A DNA stretch of 64,000 bases from a virus: positions 27,137 through 91,136 of IMG/VR virus record IMGVR_UViG_3300008459_000012; one strand, 5' to 3'. The first letter of the stretch is position 1. Each line of letters starts with the position of its first letter. The notes under the pieces are model-generated. The model saw nothing but the letters and a program-made list of their open reading frames with translations, was not told where the DNA came from and ran no database searches. This document shows positions 24,902 through 34,577 of the stretch, piece after piece. The translations under genes and the position numbers were made by a program.

Positions 24902-27900
24902 TTATTTAAGTTTTCTAAAGCCGTATCTATCAGAGAAGTAATTATAGTTCTTTTTAATTTCAGGGAATGGTAAATCAATATCATACATTCTAAGTCTTTG
25001 TATCTTTCCATAGAATGAACCATCAAAATTCTCTTCAATAACAGATTTAATTCCTCTATTGTATAATATTTCAGTACTGATAGTATAAGAAGTTGTTCCT
25101 GTAAGGTCAACTACATCATATTCACGGAATGAAATATCATCAAAGTAAAAGTTATAGTAAGATGTTATTGCTGTTGAATTTTCAAACTTAATAATAGGTG
25201 TATAAGATGTATATGCATTTATTTCGCTTGGTGTTACAAAATCAATTGATAAATAAGTCCATGTATTTGCAGAACTAATTGTATTATAAGTTGTAGTTGT
25301 TAATACCTCAATTTCAGAATCTAATGGATTAGTAAAATCAAAATAAATACCCTTTTCTTCATTTGGTAAAAATCCATTATCATCATAAAAATAACCACTT
25401 AATATATATCTCTTTTTAGGTTTTATTTCTAAAGGATTTTCAAATATTAATAAATTATTTGTTAATGAAGTAAATGTGGTTGCTGTTGATGATGTAATAG
25501 AATCAGGTATTAAATTATACTCACTAAAAGTATAGTTATCAATAAAGAATTTATAACTTTCTGTTATTGCTGTAATATTACCTACTTTTATAACAGGAGT
25601 ATAAATTGTAAATGATGATAATACTTCAGGTGTTGTAAACTCAACACTTAAATCAACCCAAGCATTTGATAAAACACTATCATTATATGTGATTGATGTT
25701 AAGATAATATTTTCACCTGATAATGTAGGTTCAAAATCAAAATAAATATTCTTTGATTCTCCACTTAAATAACTATTATTATCGTAGAATTTAGTTGAAA
25801 CTGTATATTTTTTAGCAGGATTAATATTTATATCTTCAAATTTAAAGATATTATCCGTTAAGGATGAATATGTTAAGCCTGTAACAATATCTTGTTCATA
25901 TAATTTAAAATCATCAAACTTAAATCCATAAATTGATGGGAAGCAATCACCAAAATCAACATTTACACCTAATGTATAAGAAGTTGCTCCTGTGATTATT
26001 GATGGTGTTTTAATTTCTGTTCTAAGTGTATACCAAGTATTGAAAGAATCTGAATTTGTGTATGCTGTTTTTCCAAGAAGTTCATGTTCTGAATCTAAAT
26101 TCAAGAAATCTATATCAACATACTTGTATGTACTTGTAAAACTAAAGAAATCATTAAATCTTGTTTCAAGAATATATACTTTACTTGGATTTATTGGTTT
26201 TTGGTCAGTAAAAGTAAAGATTGTATTAGATGGTGAATTAAATGTATTACCTGTAAGGTCGGTATTTCTTACATTTAAAATAAATGCAGATGGATTACCA
26301 ACTTCACTAAATGGTAGTGTTTCTAATGTTCCATCAACTAAATCAATTGTAATACCTGATGTAATTCCAACTGTATGTCCACTATCTTCAAATTCACCAA
26401 AATTAGCATCATTTAATGTTAATGTGTTTGATGTATATTGAGTTATAACAAGTGGTGGTAATGCAAGTTTAAGTGAACTATTTCCTGAGAAATATTGCTC
26501 TGTTGATACTTCTAGTATTGAATTTATTGTTTCGCTTGATACATTTTCAGTTGAGGATTCAAATGTTTTACTATAGCCTGTATTATAAACATAACTAAAT
26601 CCTGTTAATGAAAGCACAGGTAATAAATTATATTCTTCAGTATAAATATCATCAAAATAAAACTTATAACTTTGATTTATACCTGATGGATTATCAACAA
26701 ATACATATGGTGTATATGATGTGTTACCTGTTATTTGTGTTGGTGTATTAAATTCAATTTTTAAATCATTCCAAACACCTGAAGTTGTTGATGTTGTGTA
26801 AGTTAAGGATGAAACAAATATATGTTCAGAATCTAATGGTGGTAAGAATCCTATATAAACACCTTTTGTTTCTCCTGTATTGTAACTATTATCATCAAAA
26901 AATTTAGCACTAACAGCATATTTTTTATTAATTTCAGGTGTAAAACTTGATAATGTCAATAATGAATTTGTTATTGAACTAAATGTAAAAGATGTAAATC
27001 CACTTAAAGGATAATTTGTAATTGTAAAATTATCAAAATAAAATTTATAATTTGAACTTATTCCACTCTTATTATATAATTTTGCAACAGGAGTATATGT
27101 TGTAGAGCCTGTTAAAGCACTAGGAGTTATAAACTCCAATGATAAATCAACCCAAGTTTGAGAAGAAGTTGTAGTAGTATATGTTAAAGATGATATAATT
27201 ATATTCTCAGAGTCTAATCCGTTAAGAATTTCTAGTATTACACCCTTTTCTTCATTTGGTAAATAACTATTGTCATCATAAAATTGAGTATTTAGGGAAT
27301 ATTTTGTATCGCTTGTTATTGTAAACGAACTAAAATTAACTAAAATATCTGTTGTTGATGACAATGTAAATGAAGTATAAGTATCAATCGTTTCATATGA
27401 TAAATAATAGTTATCAAAGAAAAAATTATAACCTTGATTATTAATAGTTAAAGATGTAACAGTCTCACCGCTTGTTCCACCTGTAAAAATTAAAGTTGTT
27501 GATGATGGTTCAGCTAATTCATTTTCATAATCAATACTTGTTGAAAATTTATAAATACTATTACCAGTCATTATTGGTGGTGTTTTAAACACATATCTTA
27601 ATTTTGTCCAAGTATTTGCTGATGTTGTAGATGTATATGTTTCAGCGGATAAAATAAGAATTTCAGGGTCTAATGTAGGAATCGTATCTAAATAAATACT
27701 TTTATTTGAACCTGTCCAAGTTTGTGCAATATTTTGTGTATATGCTGAATAATTAATTACATCTCCACTAGCATTTGTTCCTGTATAAGCAGTTACAAAT
27801 ACAGTTTGACCTGTAGCCGTATAGTCATATGTGTAACCTTCATAATAATAATATGCGTTTGGTAATAATGTAATATTATTTACAAAATAAAATAAGTTTT

Positions 27901-30900
27901 TATCAATACTAAAGAATGGAGCATAGCTATCTTGTTGTGGATATGGTGCAACTCTAAGACTTACTGAACCACTTAATACAGGATATACTTCATAAAAATA
28001 TGCTGCCGTATTATTTGTGTTAATTCCATTGGATAAAAATTCAAATGTACCACTATTACCATTTGTAATAACATTACCTGTGTAGACAGTAAGACCTGTA
28101 GTTACTGTGATACCTGAAGCATCACCAAATAATTTCAATGATGTTGAACTTGTAAAATATTGATTTGAAAATTGTTCTGTGCTTGATGTTAAAGTTGCTG
28201 CACTTATTTCTGTTGTAAATCCACTTATACTACCTTCAAAATCATATAATATTGTACCTGCTGAAACATATTCATATATTGTTTTAGTGGATGATGATGA
28301 GGCAGATAAAATTAATGAACTCAATCCTGAAAAAGTTTGAGCAGTTGTTGATGTAATTACGACATCTAAGACATCTGTAGTTACACCGCTAATACTAGTT
28401 TCAAAATCAATTGTATATGAAGAGTTAAAAAAATATGTATAACTTGTTGCATAACCAGTTAAATAGGTTATTGATGTAATTGGGTCAAGAGGTTTTAATT
28501 TTAAAGAATAATTACCTGAATGTGTAAGTGCTGTGCTTGAGTCTATTATAATATCAATAACATCACTTGTAATACCTGTTATATTATTTTCAAAAGTTCC
28601 ATTATCACCATTTAAGAAATAATTTGTATTTCCTGATACATTGTATTGTTCAAATACAAAATCATCAAAAATAAATTTATAATCAATTGAAATACCTGTT
28701 GGATTTACAAATTTAATTACAGGTAAATAACTTGTATTTCCTGTTATTACGGATGGACTTAGAAAGTCTAATTGTAAATCAGTCCAAGTTTGACTTGGTG
28801 TTGTTGTCGTATATGTTAAAGAAGATATAACTATATTTTCAGAATCTAATCCACCTGAGAATGTTAAATAAACACCTTTAGTTTCTCCTGAATTATAACT
28901 ATTGTCATCGTAAAATTTACCTTTGTAAACGTATTTCCTATCAGGAATAATATTTACAGGATTAAATATCAATAAGTTATCACCTGTTGCGCTAAATGTA
29001 AGTCCTGATGTTGAAATAACAGTTTCTAAAATGCTAGGTGAATATTCAATTACTGAGATTTCATCAAAATAAAATTTATAATCATTAACTAAATCAAATA
29101 TAAAACCAACTTCAATAGATGGTAGATAATTTGTAATACCTGTAATTGCTGATGGAGTTGTAAATTCTAATTTTAAATCAACCCATTTTCTTTTTTCAAC
29201 AGTATTGTCATATGTTACTGCTGTTAATACTGTATTTTCAGGGTCTAATCCACCTTGAAAACTTAAAAATACTGATTTGTTATTACCTGTAAAACTATTA
29301 TCATCATAAAACTTAGCAGTATAAATATATCTAGAATTTGGATTAACTGTTATACCTGTTGTACCAAACATTGGTGTTGGTAAAGTATTAATTAATAACA
29401 AATTATTAGTATCCGATGTGTATGATAATGTAGATGCGCTAGAATTACTTAATTTAAGTGTTGTTTCACATTGATATGGATGGTCAGCACTTATTTCAAG
29501 TAATCCATTATAGACTTCAGTAATTACATTTCCAGCTTGATAAATATCATTTATTAAATTTGTACTTGCACTAATGGTTGTTGAACTAACTACTGTGGTT
29601 GGATTTACATTCATTAATAAGACAGAATTATCTTGAGATAAAACCGTACTAAATAAATTATATAAAACATCGGTAGTTGCACCTGTTGTCGCAGCACTAA
29701 GAGTATTTGTATCGCCATATTCTATTTGACTCGTACCACCTGTTATTTGCACATCGTATTCATCAAATGTAAAACTATCAAAATATAATTCATAAAATCT
29801 TGTTCCTGCCGTTAAATCTTCAATTTTTACAGCAGGTGTATATGCCGTTAAACCTGTAATAACTTGTGGAGTTTGAAATTCAAAAATTATATTAGACCAG
29901 GTATTTGGTAAGTCCTCAGTTGTTAAATATGTATGTGATGTGATTACGGTTATTTCTGAATCTAAATTTTCAATAAACCCAAGAGATATTTCATTTATAT
30001 AACAATTAAAGCTATCATGGTCATATAAATTAGCTGCATAAATATATCTTTTATTAGGATTTATTGAAATTGGTTGTGTGAATCTTAATAGATTATCTGT
30101 TATTGAACTAAATGTAGATGCTGTATAGTCATTATAAGTTAATAATAATGAACCACTTCCTGAATAAACTTGAGTTGAACTGCTTAATAATAAACTATTT
30201 ACTAAATCTGTACTTACATTATTAATTGCGGTTTCAAATGTACCAAAATCACCATCATTAAATAAAGTTTGACCTGTTACTAATGTGTAAGAGTAGCCAC
30301 TTAAATTTTCAATACTGTAACCACTTTGATAAATAAAATCTCTACCTGTAATAATATTTTCAGTTACAGTTGCTGATGAGAATGCATCAACATATGAATG
30401 TTTTAATCCCCAAGTACCCCCACCCCAATTTATTGTATATGGAATTCCAATTTGTCTATCAGCATCAATGCTTAATGGTCTTAACCAAAAGAATTCTTCT
30501 GTGTTATCAACTTCATGAAATAATTTACCATTTACATAAATCTTAAAGAATCCATCTCTTCTTGAAACACAATCAATTAAATTATCACCTTCAAAATCTT
30601 TAATTTTTTTACAATATCTAAAGGTGGTAACAATATTTGTCCAACCTGTAGTTAATATTGGATTATCACTTTTATATTCAGTTACAAAGCCTGATGTTAC
30701 TAAATATCTTAATGATATTGTTTTATCATCGTTGAATTTTAAACCTGCTGCATTATATTCAATATCAGGTAAATAACTATTTGTATCATATGTTATTTTT
30801 GATGTATCATCATTTGCCCCTGAAAATGCAATATTGAATTTATTTTCAGATTTAGCACCTAAATATAAAAAGAAACCATCTGTAAATGAATTAATATTAT

Positions 30901-31351
30901 CAAAAGTATCTTGGTCAATATATAACCAAGTATCTATTGTAAACCCATTTTCTGTTCTATATTTTCCAAGTTGAAAATATTTATCATGTAATTTAAAATA
31001 AGTGCTTAAATAACCTCCTGATAATTCAAATGAATTACCTTCATTACCTGAATTTGTTGTTATTTGTGGGAATGTAGTATTTCCCTCACCATCGTTATAT
31101 CCTAATCTTTGAAAGATTAAATTTCTATCTCTTCTTGTAAAAGTTTTTGTTTGTGTTAAAGATGTTGCAAGACCAAAATCGTACATTGTTTGACCATATC
31201 CTGTTAAAGTAAGGTCGGACAAAATATAATTTTCCCAAAATGTTAAACTAGTTACAGAAAATCCTGCATTATTGTCAAACGACTTTATATTTGAAATGTC
31301 AAAATCAAATATAATGTTATCTTTGGTAAGTCCTGTATTATTGAATATCAT
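24902..31351 (-). CDS. giant 2149-residue adhesin: LamG-like domain interrupted by tandem modules
   Basis: Residues about 1-335 have the strand order of a LamG-like jelly roll (TEYKSDNPIL, GFFKIYVNGKLFHEVDN, RQIGIPYTINWGGGTWGLK). The last 45 residues (DGSFYGKIQRLRMYDIDLPF) are the closing strand and helix of the same domain. Between them lie nine full and several partial modules of about 150-220 residues with the landmarks KKYTVSAKFYDDNSY, LDSENIVISSLTYTT and YKFYFDDF-x-EYN, which look like carbohydrate-binding-type jelly rolls. The modules are thus nested inside LamG. Likely a virion surface receptor-binding protein. No signal peptide or membrane segment. A CTATTTATA box lies 11 bases before the ATG. 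Confidence 0.75.
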   Translation of the reverse strand: MIFNNTGLTKDNIIFDFDISNIKSFDNNAGFSVTSLTFWENYILSDLTLTGYGQTMYDFGLATSLTQTKTFTRRDRNLIFQRLGYNDGEGNTTFPQITTNSGNEGNSFELSGGYLSTYFKLHDKYFQLGKYRTENGFTIDTWLYIDQDTFDNINSFTDGFFLYLGAKSENKFNIAFSGANDDTSKITYDTNSYLPDIEYNAAGLKFNDDKTISLRYLVTSGFVTEYKSDNPILTTGWTNIVTTFRYCKKIKDFEGDNLIDCVSRRDGFFKIYVNGKLFHEVDNTEEFFWLRPLSIDADRQIGIPYTINWGGGTWGLKHSYVDAFSSATVTENIITGRDFIYQSGYSIENLSGYSYTLVTGQTLFNDGDFGTFETAINNVSTDLVNSLLLSSSTQVYSGSGSLLLTYNDYTASTFSSITDNLLRFTQPISINPNKRYIYAANLYDHDSFNCYINEISLGFIENLDSEITVITSHTYLTTEDLPNTWSNIIFEFQTPQVITGLTAYTPAVKIEDLTAGTRFYELYFDSFTFDEYDVQITGGTSQIEYGDTNTLSAATTGATTDVLYNLFSTVLSQDNSVLLMNVNPTTVVSSTTISASTNLINDIYQAGNVITEVYNGLLEISADHPYQCETTLKLSNSSASTLSYTSDTNNLLLINTLPTPMFGTTGITVNPNSRYIYTAKFYDDNSFTGNNKSVFLSFQGGLDPENTVLTAVTYDNTVEKRKWVDLKLEFTTPSAITGITNYLPSIEVGFIFDLVNDYKFYFDEISVIEYSPSILETVISTSGLTFSATGDNLLIFNPVNIIPDRKYVYKGKFYDDNSYNSGETKGVYLTFSGGLDSENIVISSLTYTTTTPSQTWTDLQLDFLSPSVITGNTSYLPVIKFVNPTGISIDYKFIFDDFVFEQYNVSGNTNYFLNGDNGTFENNITGITSDVIDIIIDSSTALTHSGNYSLKLKPLDPITSITYLTGYATSYTYFFNSSYTIDFETSISGVTTDVLDVVITSTTAQTFSGLSSLILSASSSSTKTIYEYVSAGTILYDFEGSISGFTTEISAATLTSSTEQFSNQYFTSSTSLKLFGDASGITVTTGLTVYTGNVITNGNSGTFEFLSNGINTNNTAAYFYEVYPVLSGSVSLRVAPYPQQDSYAPFFSIDKNLFYFVNNITLLPNAYYYYEGYTYDYTATGQTVFVTAYTGTNASGDVINYSAYTQNIAQTWTGSNKSIYLDTIPTLDPEILILSAETYTSTTSANTWTKLRYVFKTPPIMTGNSIYKFSTSIDYENELAEPSSTTLIFTGGTSGETVTSLTINNQGYNFFFDNYYLSYETIDTYTSFTLSSTTDILVNFSSFTITSDTKYSLNTQFYDDNSYLPNEEKGVILEILNGLDSENIIISSLTYTTTTSSQTWVDLSLEFITPSALTGSTTYTPVAKLYNKSGISSNYKFYFDNFTITNYPLSGFTSFTFSSITNSLLTLSSFTPEINKKYAVSAKFFDDNSYNTGETKGVYIGFLPPLDSEHIFVSSLTYTTSTTSGVWNDLKIEFNTPTQITGNTSYTPYVFVDNPSGINQSYKFYFDDIYTEEYNLLPVLSLTGFSYVYNTGYSKTFESSTENVSSETINSILEVSTEQYFSGNSSLKLALPPLVITQYTSNTLTLNDANFGEFEDSGHTVGITSGITIDLVDGTLETLPFSEVGNPSAFILNVRNTDLTGNTFNSPSNTIFTFTDQKPINPSKVYILETRFNDFFSFTSTYKYVDIDFLNLDSEHELLGKTAYTNSDSFNTWYTLRTEIKTPSIITGATSYTLGVNVDFGDCFPSIYGFKFDDFKLYEQDIVTGLTYSSLTDNIFKFEDININPAKKYTVSTKFYDNNSYLSGESKNIYFDFEPTLSGENIILTSITYNDSVLSNAWVDLSVEFTTPEVLSSFTIYTPVIKVGNITAITESYKFFIDNYTFSEYNLIPDSITSSTATTFTSLTNNLLIFENPLEIKPKKRYILSGYFYDDNGFLPNEEKGIYFDFTNPLDSEIEVLTTTTYNTISSANTWTYLSIDFVTPSEINAYTSYTPIIKFENSTAITSYYNFYFDDISFREYDVVDLTGTTSYTISTEILYNRGIKSVIEENFDGSFYGKIQRLRMYDIDLPFPEIKKNYNYFSDRYGFRKLK
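25100..30350 (-). repeat. tandem coding modules (about nine full copies) inside the 2149-residue adhesin
   Basis: Each module encodes a CBM-like fold of 150-220 residues ending in FDDF/FDNY-type motifs. I count nine such endings: YFDSF, YFDEI, IFDDF, FFDNY, YFDNF, YFDDI, KFDDF, FIDNY, YFDDI. Between the third and fourth are two or more half-modules. Boundaries are approximate and the copies are diverged, consistent with old duplications. Confidence 0.75.
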
Positions 31352-31362
31352 TCTATTTTATA

Positions 31363-31371
31363 TATAAATAG
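31363..31371 (-). promoter_or_regulatory. CTATTTATA box before the 2149-residue adhesin
   Basis: Within a perfect inverted repeat TTCTATTT / AAATAGAA, followed by TATAAAATAGA and the ATG, 11 bases after the box. Confidence 0.45.
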
Positions 31372-31404
31372 AAAAATATTCAAAAAATGACGTAAGTATT
31401 TGAT

Positions 31405-33975
31405 TTAATTTTGTAATTCTATAAAAGAATTTCCATTCTCATCTTTATCAACCATAATAAGGTAATCAGGATTGATTATATCGCCATATGCATGTTCAAT
31501 AATTAAAATTTTATCAATATCTTGTTTAACTTTATTCATAAGATTTATAAAGTTAATTGCGTTTCTTTCAGAGAGTTTTCCAAATAGTTCATCAAGAAGA
31601 AGAATATTTGGTCTTGACCTATTATTCATAAATCTTAATGCAAGTCTAAGACAAATACAAGCAAATACTCTTTCCATTCCTGAACCTGAAATAACATTTT
31701 GAATAATTTCAGGAGTGTCTTTCTTTGACATTTGAAAAAAGAGTTCACTATCAAAGAAAACATTAAAGTCAATATCTTCTGTATATCCTTGAAGATACAT
31801 ATTTACTTTTGGAATTAATTTCTTTAATAATGTACTTGGAATGCCTTCTCTGTGAATGCAGTTTTGATATTCTTCTCTGATTAATTCTTGTCTTTGCTGT
31901 TCTAAATACTTTGTAATTGTATCTTTATAGTTTTTAATTTCATTTTCAGCAAATTCAATCTTATATTTAAAATCATTTACTTCTTTTTTCAATGATTCTT
32001 TATCATTTTTAAATTCATTGACTTTTGATTTATATGTATCAATTTTTGATTGAATTTTATTATTCTCTTGAATATAAACTATATTAATATCATATCTTTT
32101 TAGAATATCATTTTTTTGAAAGATTTTTAAGTCAATATTTTCAATATGCATTGGAATATTATCATATTCCTGTTTGAATTTATTTCTTTTTTCAATCTCT
32201 TTAATAATTAATTCAATCTTTGTAATCTTTTCTTTTACCTTAGTGATTGCTACACTTTCTTTTTTAATCTCATCCTCAAAACCTTTTATTAATGACCTTT
32301 TACTTTCAGTCATTAATTCTTTATCTTTAATTTCTTCTTTATATTTATCAATATTTTTATTGATTGCTTTTAAATCTAGTTCATATTTCTTTTTATATGA
32401 CTCTTTTTTAATCTCACCTTTGAATTTTTCAATATTAGATTTTAGTTTATCAACTTTTACTTTGATTGATTCAATTGCATCCTCATCTTTTAAACGATTA
32501 CAACTAGGACAAACTTTACTATCTTCTAATGAGGAAATTTCCCTTTCAATTAAATCAATTTGTCTTTCTAAACCAAGTCTATCATTATCAATTTGAGAAT
32601 CAACTTTTGTTATTGCAAGATTTTCTTTATGGATATATCCATTTATTACTGCAATATCATTTGTAATGGTATTAATTTCTTTATTTAAGTCTTTTATTTG
32701 GTCATTCTTAGAAATTAACCAACCATTGAATGAATTTGATTTTTCCTTTAATGAATTATAAAGTTCTTCATCTAAAACAAACTTATTAAGTTCCTCAATT
32801 TGTTTTAAAAGGTCTTTTTGTGACCTTTTCTTTTCTTCTTTATCATTAATAAGTTTATTAATCTCATCTTTAATTTGATTAATATTTAGATTCGTTAATT
32901 TGGAATCAATTGGTTTTAATGTCTTAATTGTATTCTCAACATGAAGTTCACCATTTGAAATCCTTTCATTTAGAGTATTAATTTTATCTTCCCTATCTTC
33001 TATTTGAGTTTTATAATCCTCAATATAAACTTTTGCATCATCAATAAGTTGATTATACCTATCAACAGATATATTTAAAAGACTTTCTTTTTTATATTCA
33101 TTTTTCTTATAGGCTTTGAATACTTCAAGTTTCTTTTCAAATATATCAAGACCAGTATCTCTAAGAATTGAATCTAAGAATTTAGCATGGTCGGTTGTAA
33201 GAATATCATTTAAAGTATCAGCATTAATTAAGGATTTTGTGATAAATTCATCAAAATCCCCAATTGAATGTTCAATTAACTTTTGAGTATTAGTTTTATC
33301 CTGTTCTGAAAGATTATTTTCATCAATTATCTCACCATTTGAGTCTAATTTATTGAAATAGGTCTTTGTTGAGCATGAGGTAATCTCTGTATGTGTTTTA
33401 TCCCATTTTCTTTCAGTTCTTCTTCTAATGGCATAATCTTCACCATTGATTTCAACGATTAACTGAACTTCTGAATAATCTTTTTTGTTATTGTTGTTGA
33501 TAAATTTATTATCTCTGTTCTTCTCTTTTTTGAGAGTATCAAAGGTAGTACCATAAAGACCATATGTAATAGAGTTTAAAATGTTTGAGTTATGAACTGC
33601 AATGTTATTGGCATAATATTCACCAATACCTTCAACTTGAATATCTACTAAGTCAATAGTGGTTTGTGGGCATGTTGAAATTCTAAAAATATTTTCAATT
33701 CCATCTTTAGTTTTGACTTTAATGAAAGACCATTCATTTTTAATTTCATCAAATGATTTAAAAAGACCTAAATCTGTTCTAATAAGATGGTCTTTTGAAA
33801 CGGATAATCTTTTTCCTTTTTCCGTTTCTAATGTCCAATATTGGGAATCTTTTGAAGTGACATCATAGGCAAGAATTTTTGAATACCCACATGGGGTTTC
33901 AACCTCAATGTTTAATTCAAGAAGTAAGTCTTTTAATATTCTAAGATTTTCAATCTTTATCTGTTTCTCTGTCAT
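31405..33975 (-). CDS. split-intein C-fragment followed by SbcC/Rad50-type ATPase (T4 gp46-like)
   Basis: 856 residues from the ATG at 33975; a TTG at 33999 is possible but overlaps the preceding gene more. Residues 1-129 are an intein C-fragment: IEVETPCGYSKI, LSVSKDHLIRT (block B-like), and the terminal YYANNIAVHN with the last Asn before Ser130. Residue 130 onward is SbcC without its first residues: SNILNSITYGLYG continues a P-loop whose start is in the gene at 38906. It has a long coiled coil, a CPSC zinc hook (about 486-490), the ABC signature SGSGMERV (about 760), Walker B ILLLDE (about 788) and H-loop IIEHAYG. Role: nuclease-linked ATPase for DNA-end processing and replication. It needs trans-splicing to gain a complete Walker A. 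Confidence 0.9.
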   Translation of the reverse strand: MTEKQIKIENLRILKDLLLELNIEVETPCGYSKILAYDVTSKDSQYWTLETEKGKRLSVSKDHLIRTDLGLFKSFDEIKNEWSFIKVKTKDGIENIFRISTCPQTTIDLVDIQVEGIGEYYANNIAVHNSNILNSITYGLYGTTFDTLKKEKNRDNKFINNNNKKDYSEVQLIVEINGEDYAIRRRTERKWDKTHTEITSCSTKTYFNKLDSNGEIIDENNLSEQDKTNTQKLIEHSIGDFDEFITKSLINADTLNDILTTDHAKFLDSILRDTGLDIFEKKLEVFKAYKKNEYKKESLLNISVDRYNQLIDDAKVYIEDYKTQIEDREDKINTLNERISNGELHVENTIKTLKPIDSKLTNLNINQIKDEINKLINDKEEKKRSQKDLLKQIEELNKFVLDEELYNSLKEKSNSFNGWLISKNDQIKDLNKEINTITNDIAVINGYIHKENLAITKVDSQIDNDRLGLERQIDLIEREISSLEDSKVCPSCNRLKDEDAIESIKVKVDKLKSNIEKFKGEIKKESYKKKYELDLKAINKNIDKYKEEIKDKELMTESKRSLIKGFEDEIKKESVAITKVKEKITKIELIIKEIEKRNKFKQEYDNIPMHIENIDLKIFQKNDILKRYDINIVYIQENNKIQSKIDTYKSKVNEFKNDKESLKKEVNDFKYKIEFAENEIKNYKDTITKYLEQQRQELIREEYQNCIHREGIPSTLLKKLIPKVNMYLQGYTEDIDFNVFFDSELFFQMSKKDTPEIIQNVISGSGMERVFACICLRLALRFMNNRSRPNILLLDELFGKLSERNAINFINLMNKVKQDIDKILIIEHAYGDIINPDYLIMVDKDENGNSFIELQN
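33589..33975 (-). other. intein C-fragment (Int-C, about 129 residues)
   Basis: From Met1 to Asn129 (VHN|S). It contains the block B-like segment VSKDHLIRT, then IKVKTKDGIENIFRIS, and the C-terminal blocks DIQVEGIGEYYANNIAVHN followed by Ser130 (TCA, 33586-33588) as the nucleophile of the C-extein. There is no homing-endonuclease motif. It is much longer than the N-fragment, as in atypically split inteins. Confidence 0.88.
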
Positions 33976-34525
33976 TTTCAAGTAATGGAAAAATTTCAAT
34001 AATATTATTTACCCTATTGTTATGATTCTCATACTTCTTTTCAGGGTCAAATAAAATAATTTTTGTATTATCAAAAGATAATTCTGATAGTTTAGGATTT
34101 GCAGTTAGTATATAATCAAAATCATCATCAATGTAGTCTACAAATCTATTGTAGAATCTAATTTCATCAAAATAAAATCCTGCTGAAAAGTTTGATATAT
34201 AGAAAGCAGTTAAGTTTCTAAATTTATGTCCTTCTCTTGATATCATTACTATCTTATACCCATTTTCGGATAGTTCAGGATAAATTTGATTTAACTGTGC
34301 AATCAATTCTTTTGATGGTAATGTTGATTTAGCAAACAATTCATAGGAATATTGATACAAGAATTCTTCTAACTCATTACCTTCAAAATTAAATGAAAGT
34401 AATGGATTGAATGGGTCAATTGGATAACCTACTGACCTATCAGCAAACTCAATTTGATAGTATTGTTGAAATTTTTTGATAAAATCCCTTAAAATTCCGT
34501 TTACTTCTATTGCAAAAGTTTTCAT
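33950..34525 (-). CDS. HAD-superfamily-like phosphatase / 5'-nucleotidase-like protein
   Basis: 191 residues. The start MKTFAIEVNGILRDF resembles HAD motif I, but the usual Asp-x-Asp is Glu-Val-Asn, so the first Asp is replaced. YKIVMISREGHKFRN fits motif II (Thr/Ser). FDYILTANPKLS and IILFDPEKKYE fit the later HAD segments. Known relatives dephosphorylate nucleotides or sugars. The missing motif I Asp may mean an inactive or specialised protein. Its 3' end overlaps the start of the intein-bearing SbcC gene by 26 bases, so the two are translated together. The divergent gene at 34578 starts 52 bases away. Confidence 0.5.
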   Translation of the reverse strand: MKTFAIEVNGILRDFIKKFQQYYQIEFADRSVGYPIDPFNPLLSFNFEGNELEEFLYQYSYELFAKSTLPSKELIAQLNQIYPELSENGYKIVMISREGHKFRNLTAFYISNFSAGFYFDEIRFYNRFVDYIDDDFDYILTANPKLSELSFDNTKIILFDPEKKYENHNNRVNNIIEIFPLLENDRETDKD

Positions 34526-34577
34526 ATGACAAATATAAAAAAAATTATCGTATTATATTATCAAATTCAATAAAAAA

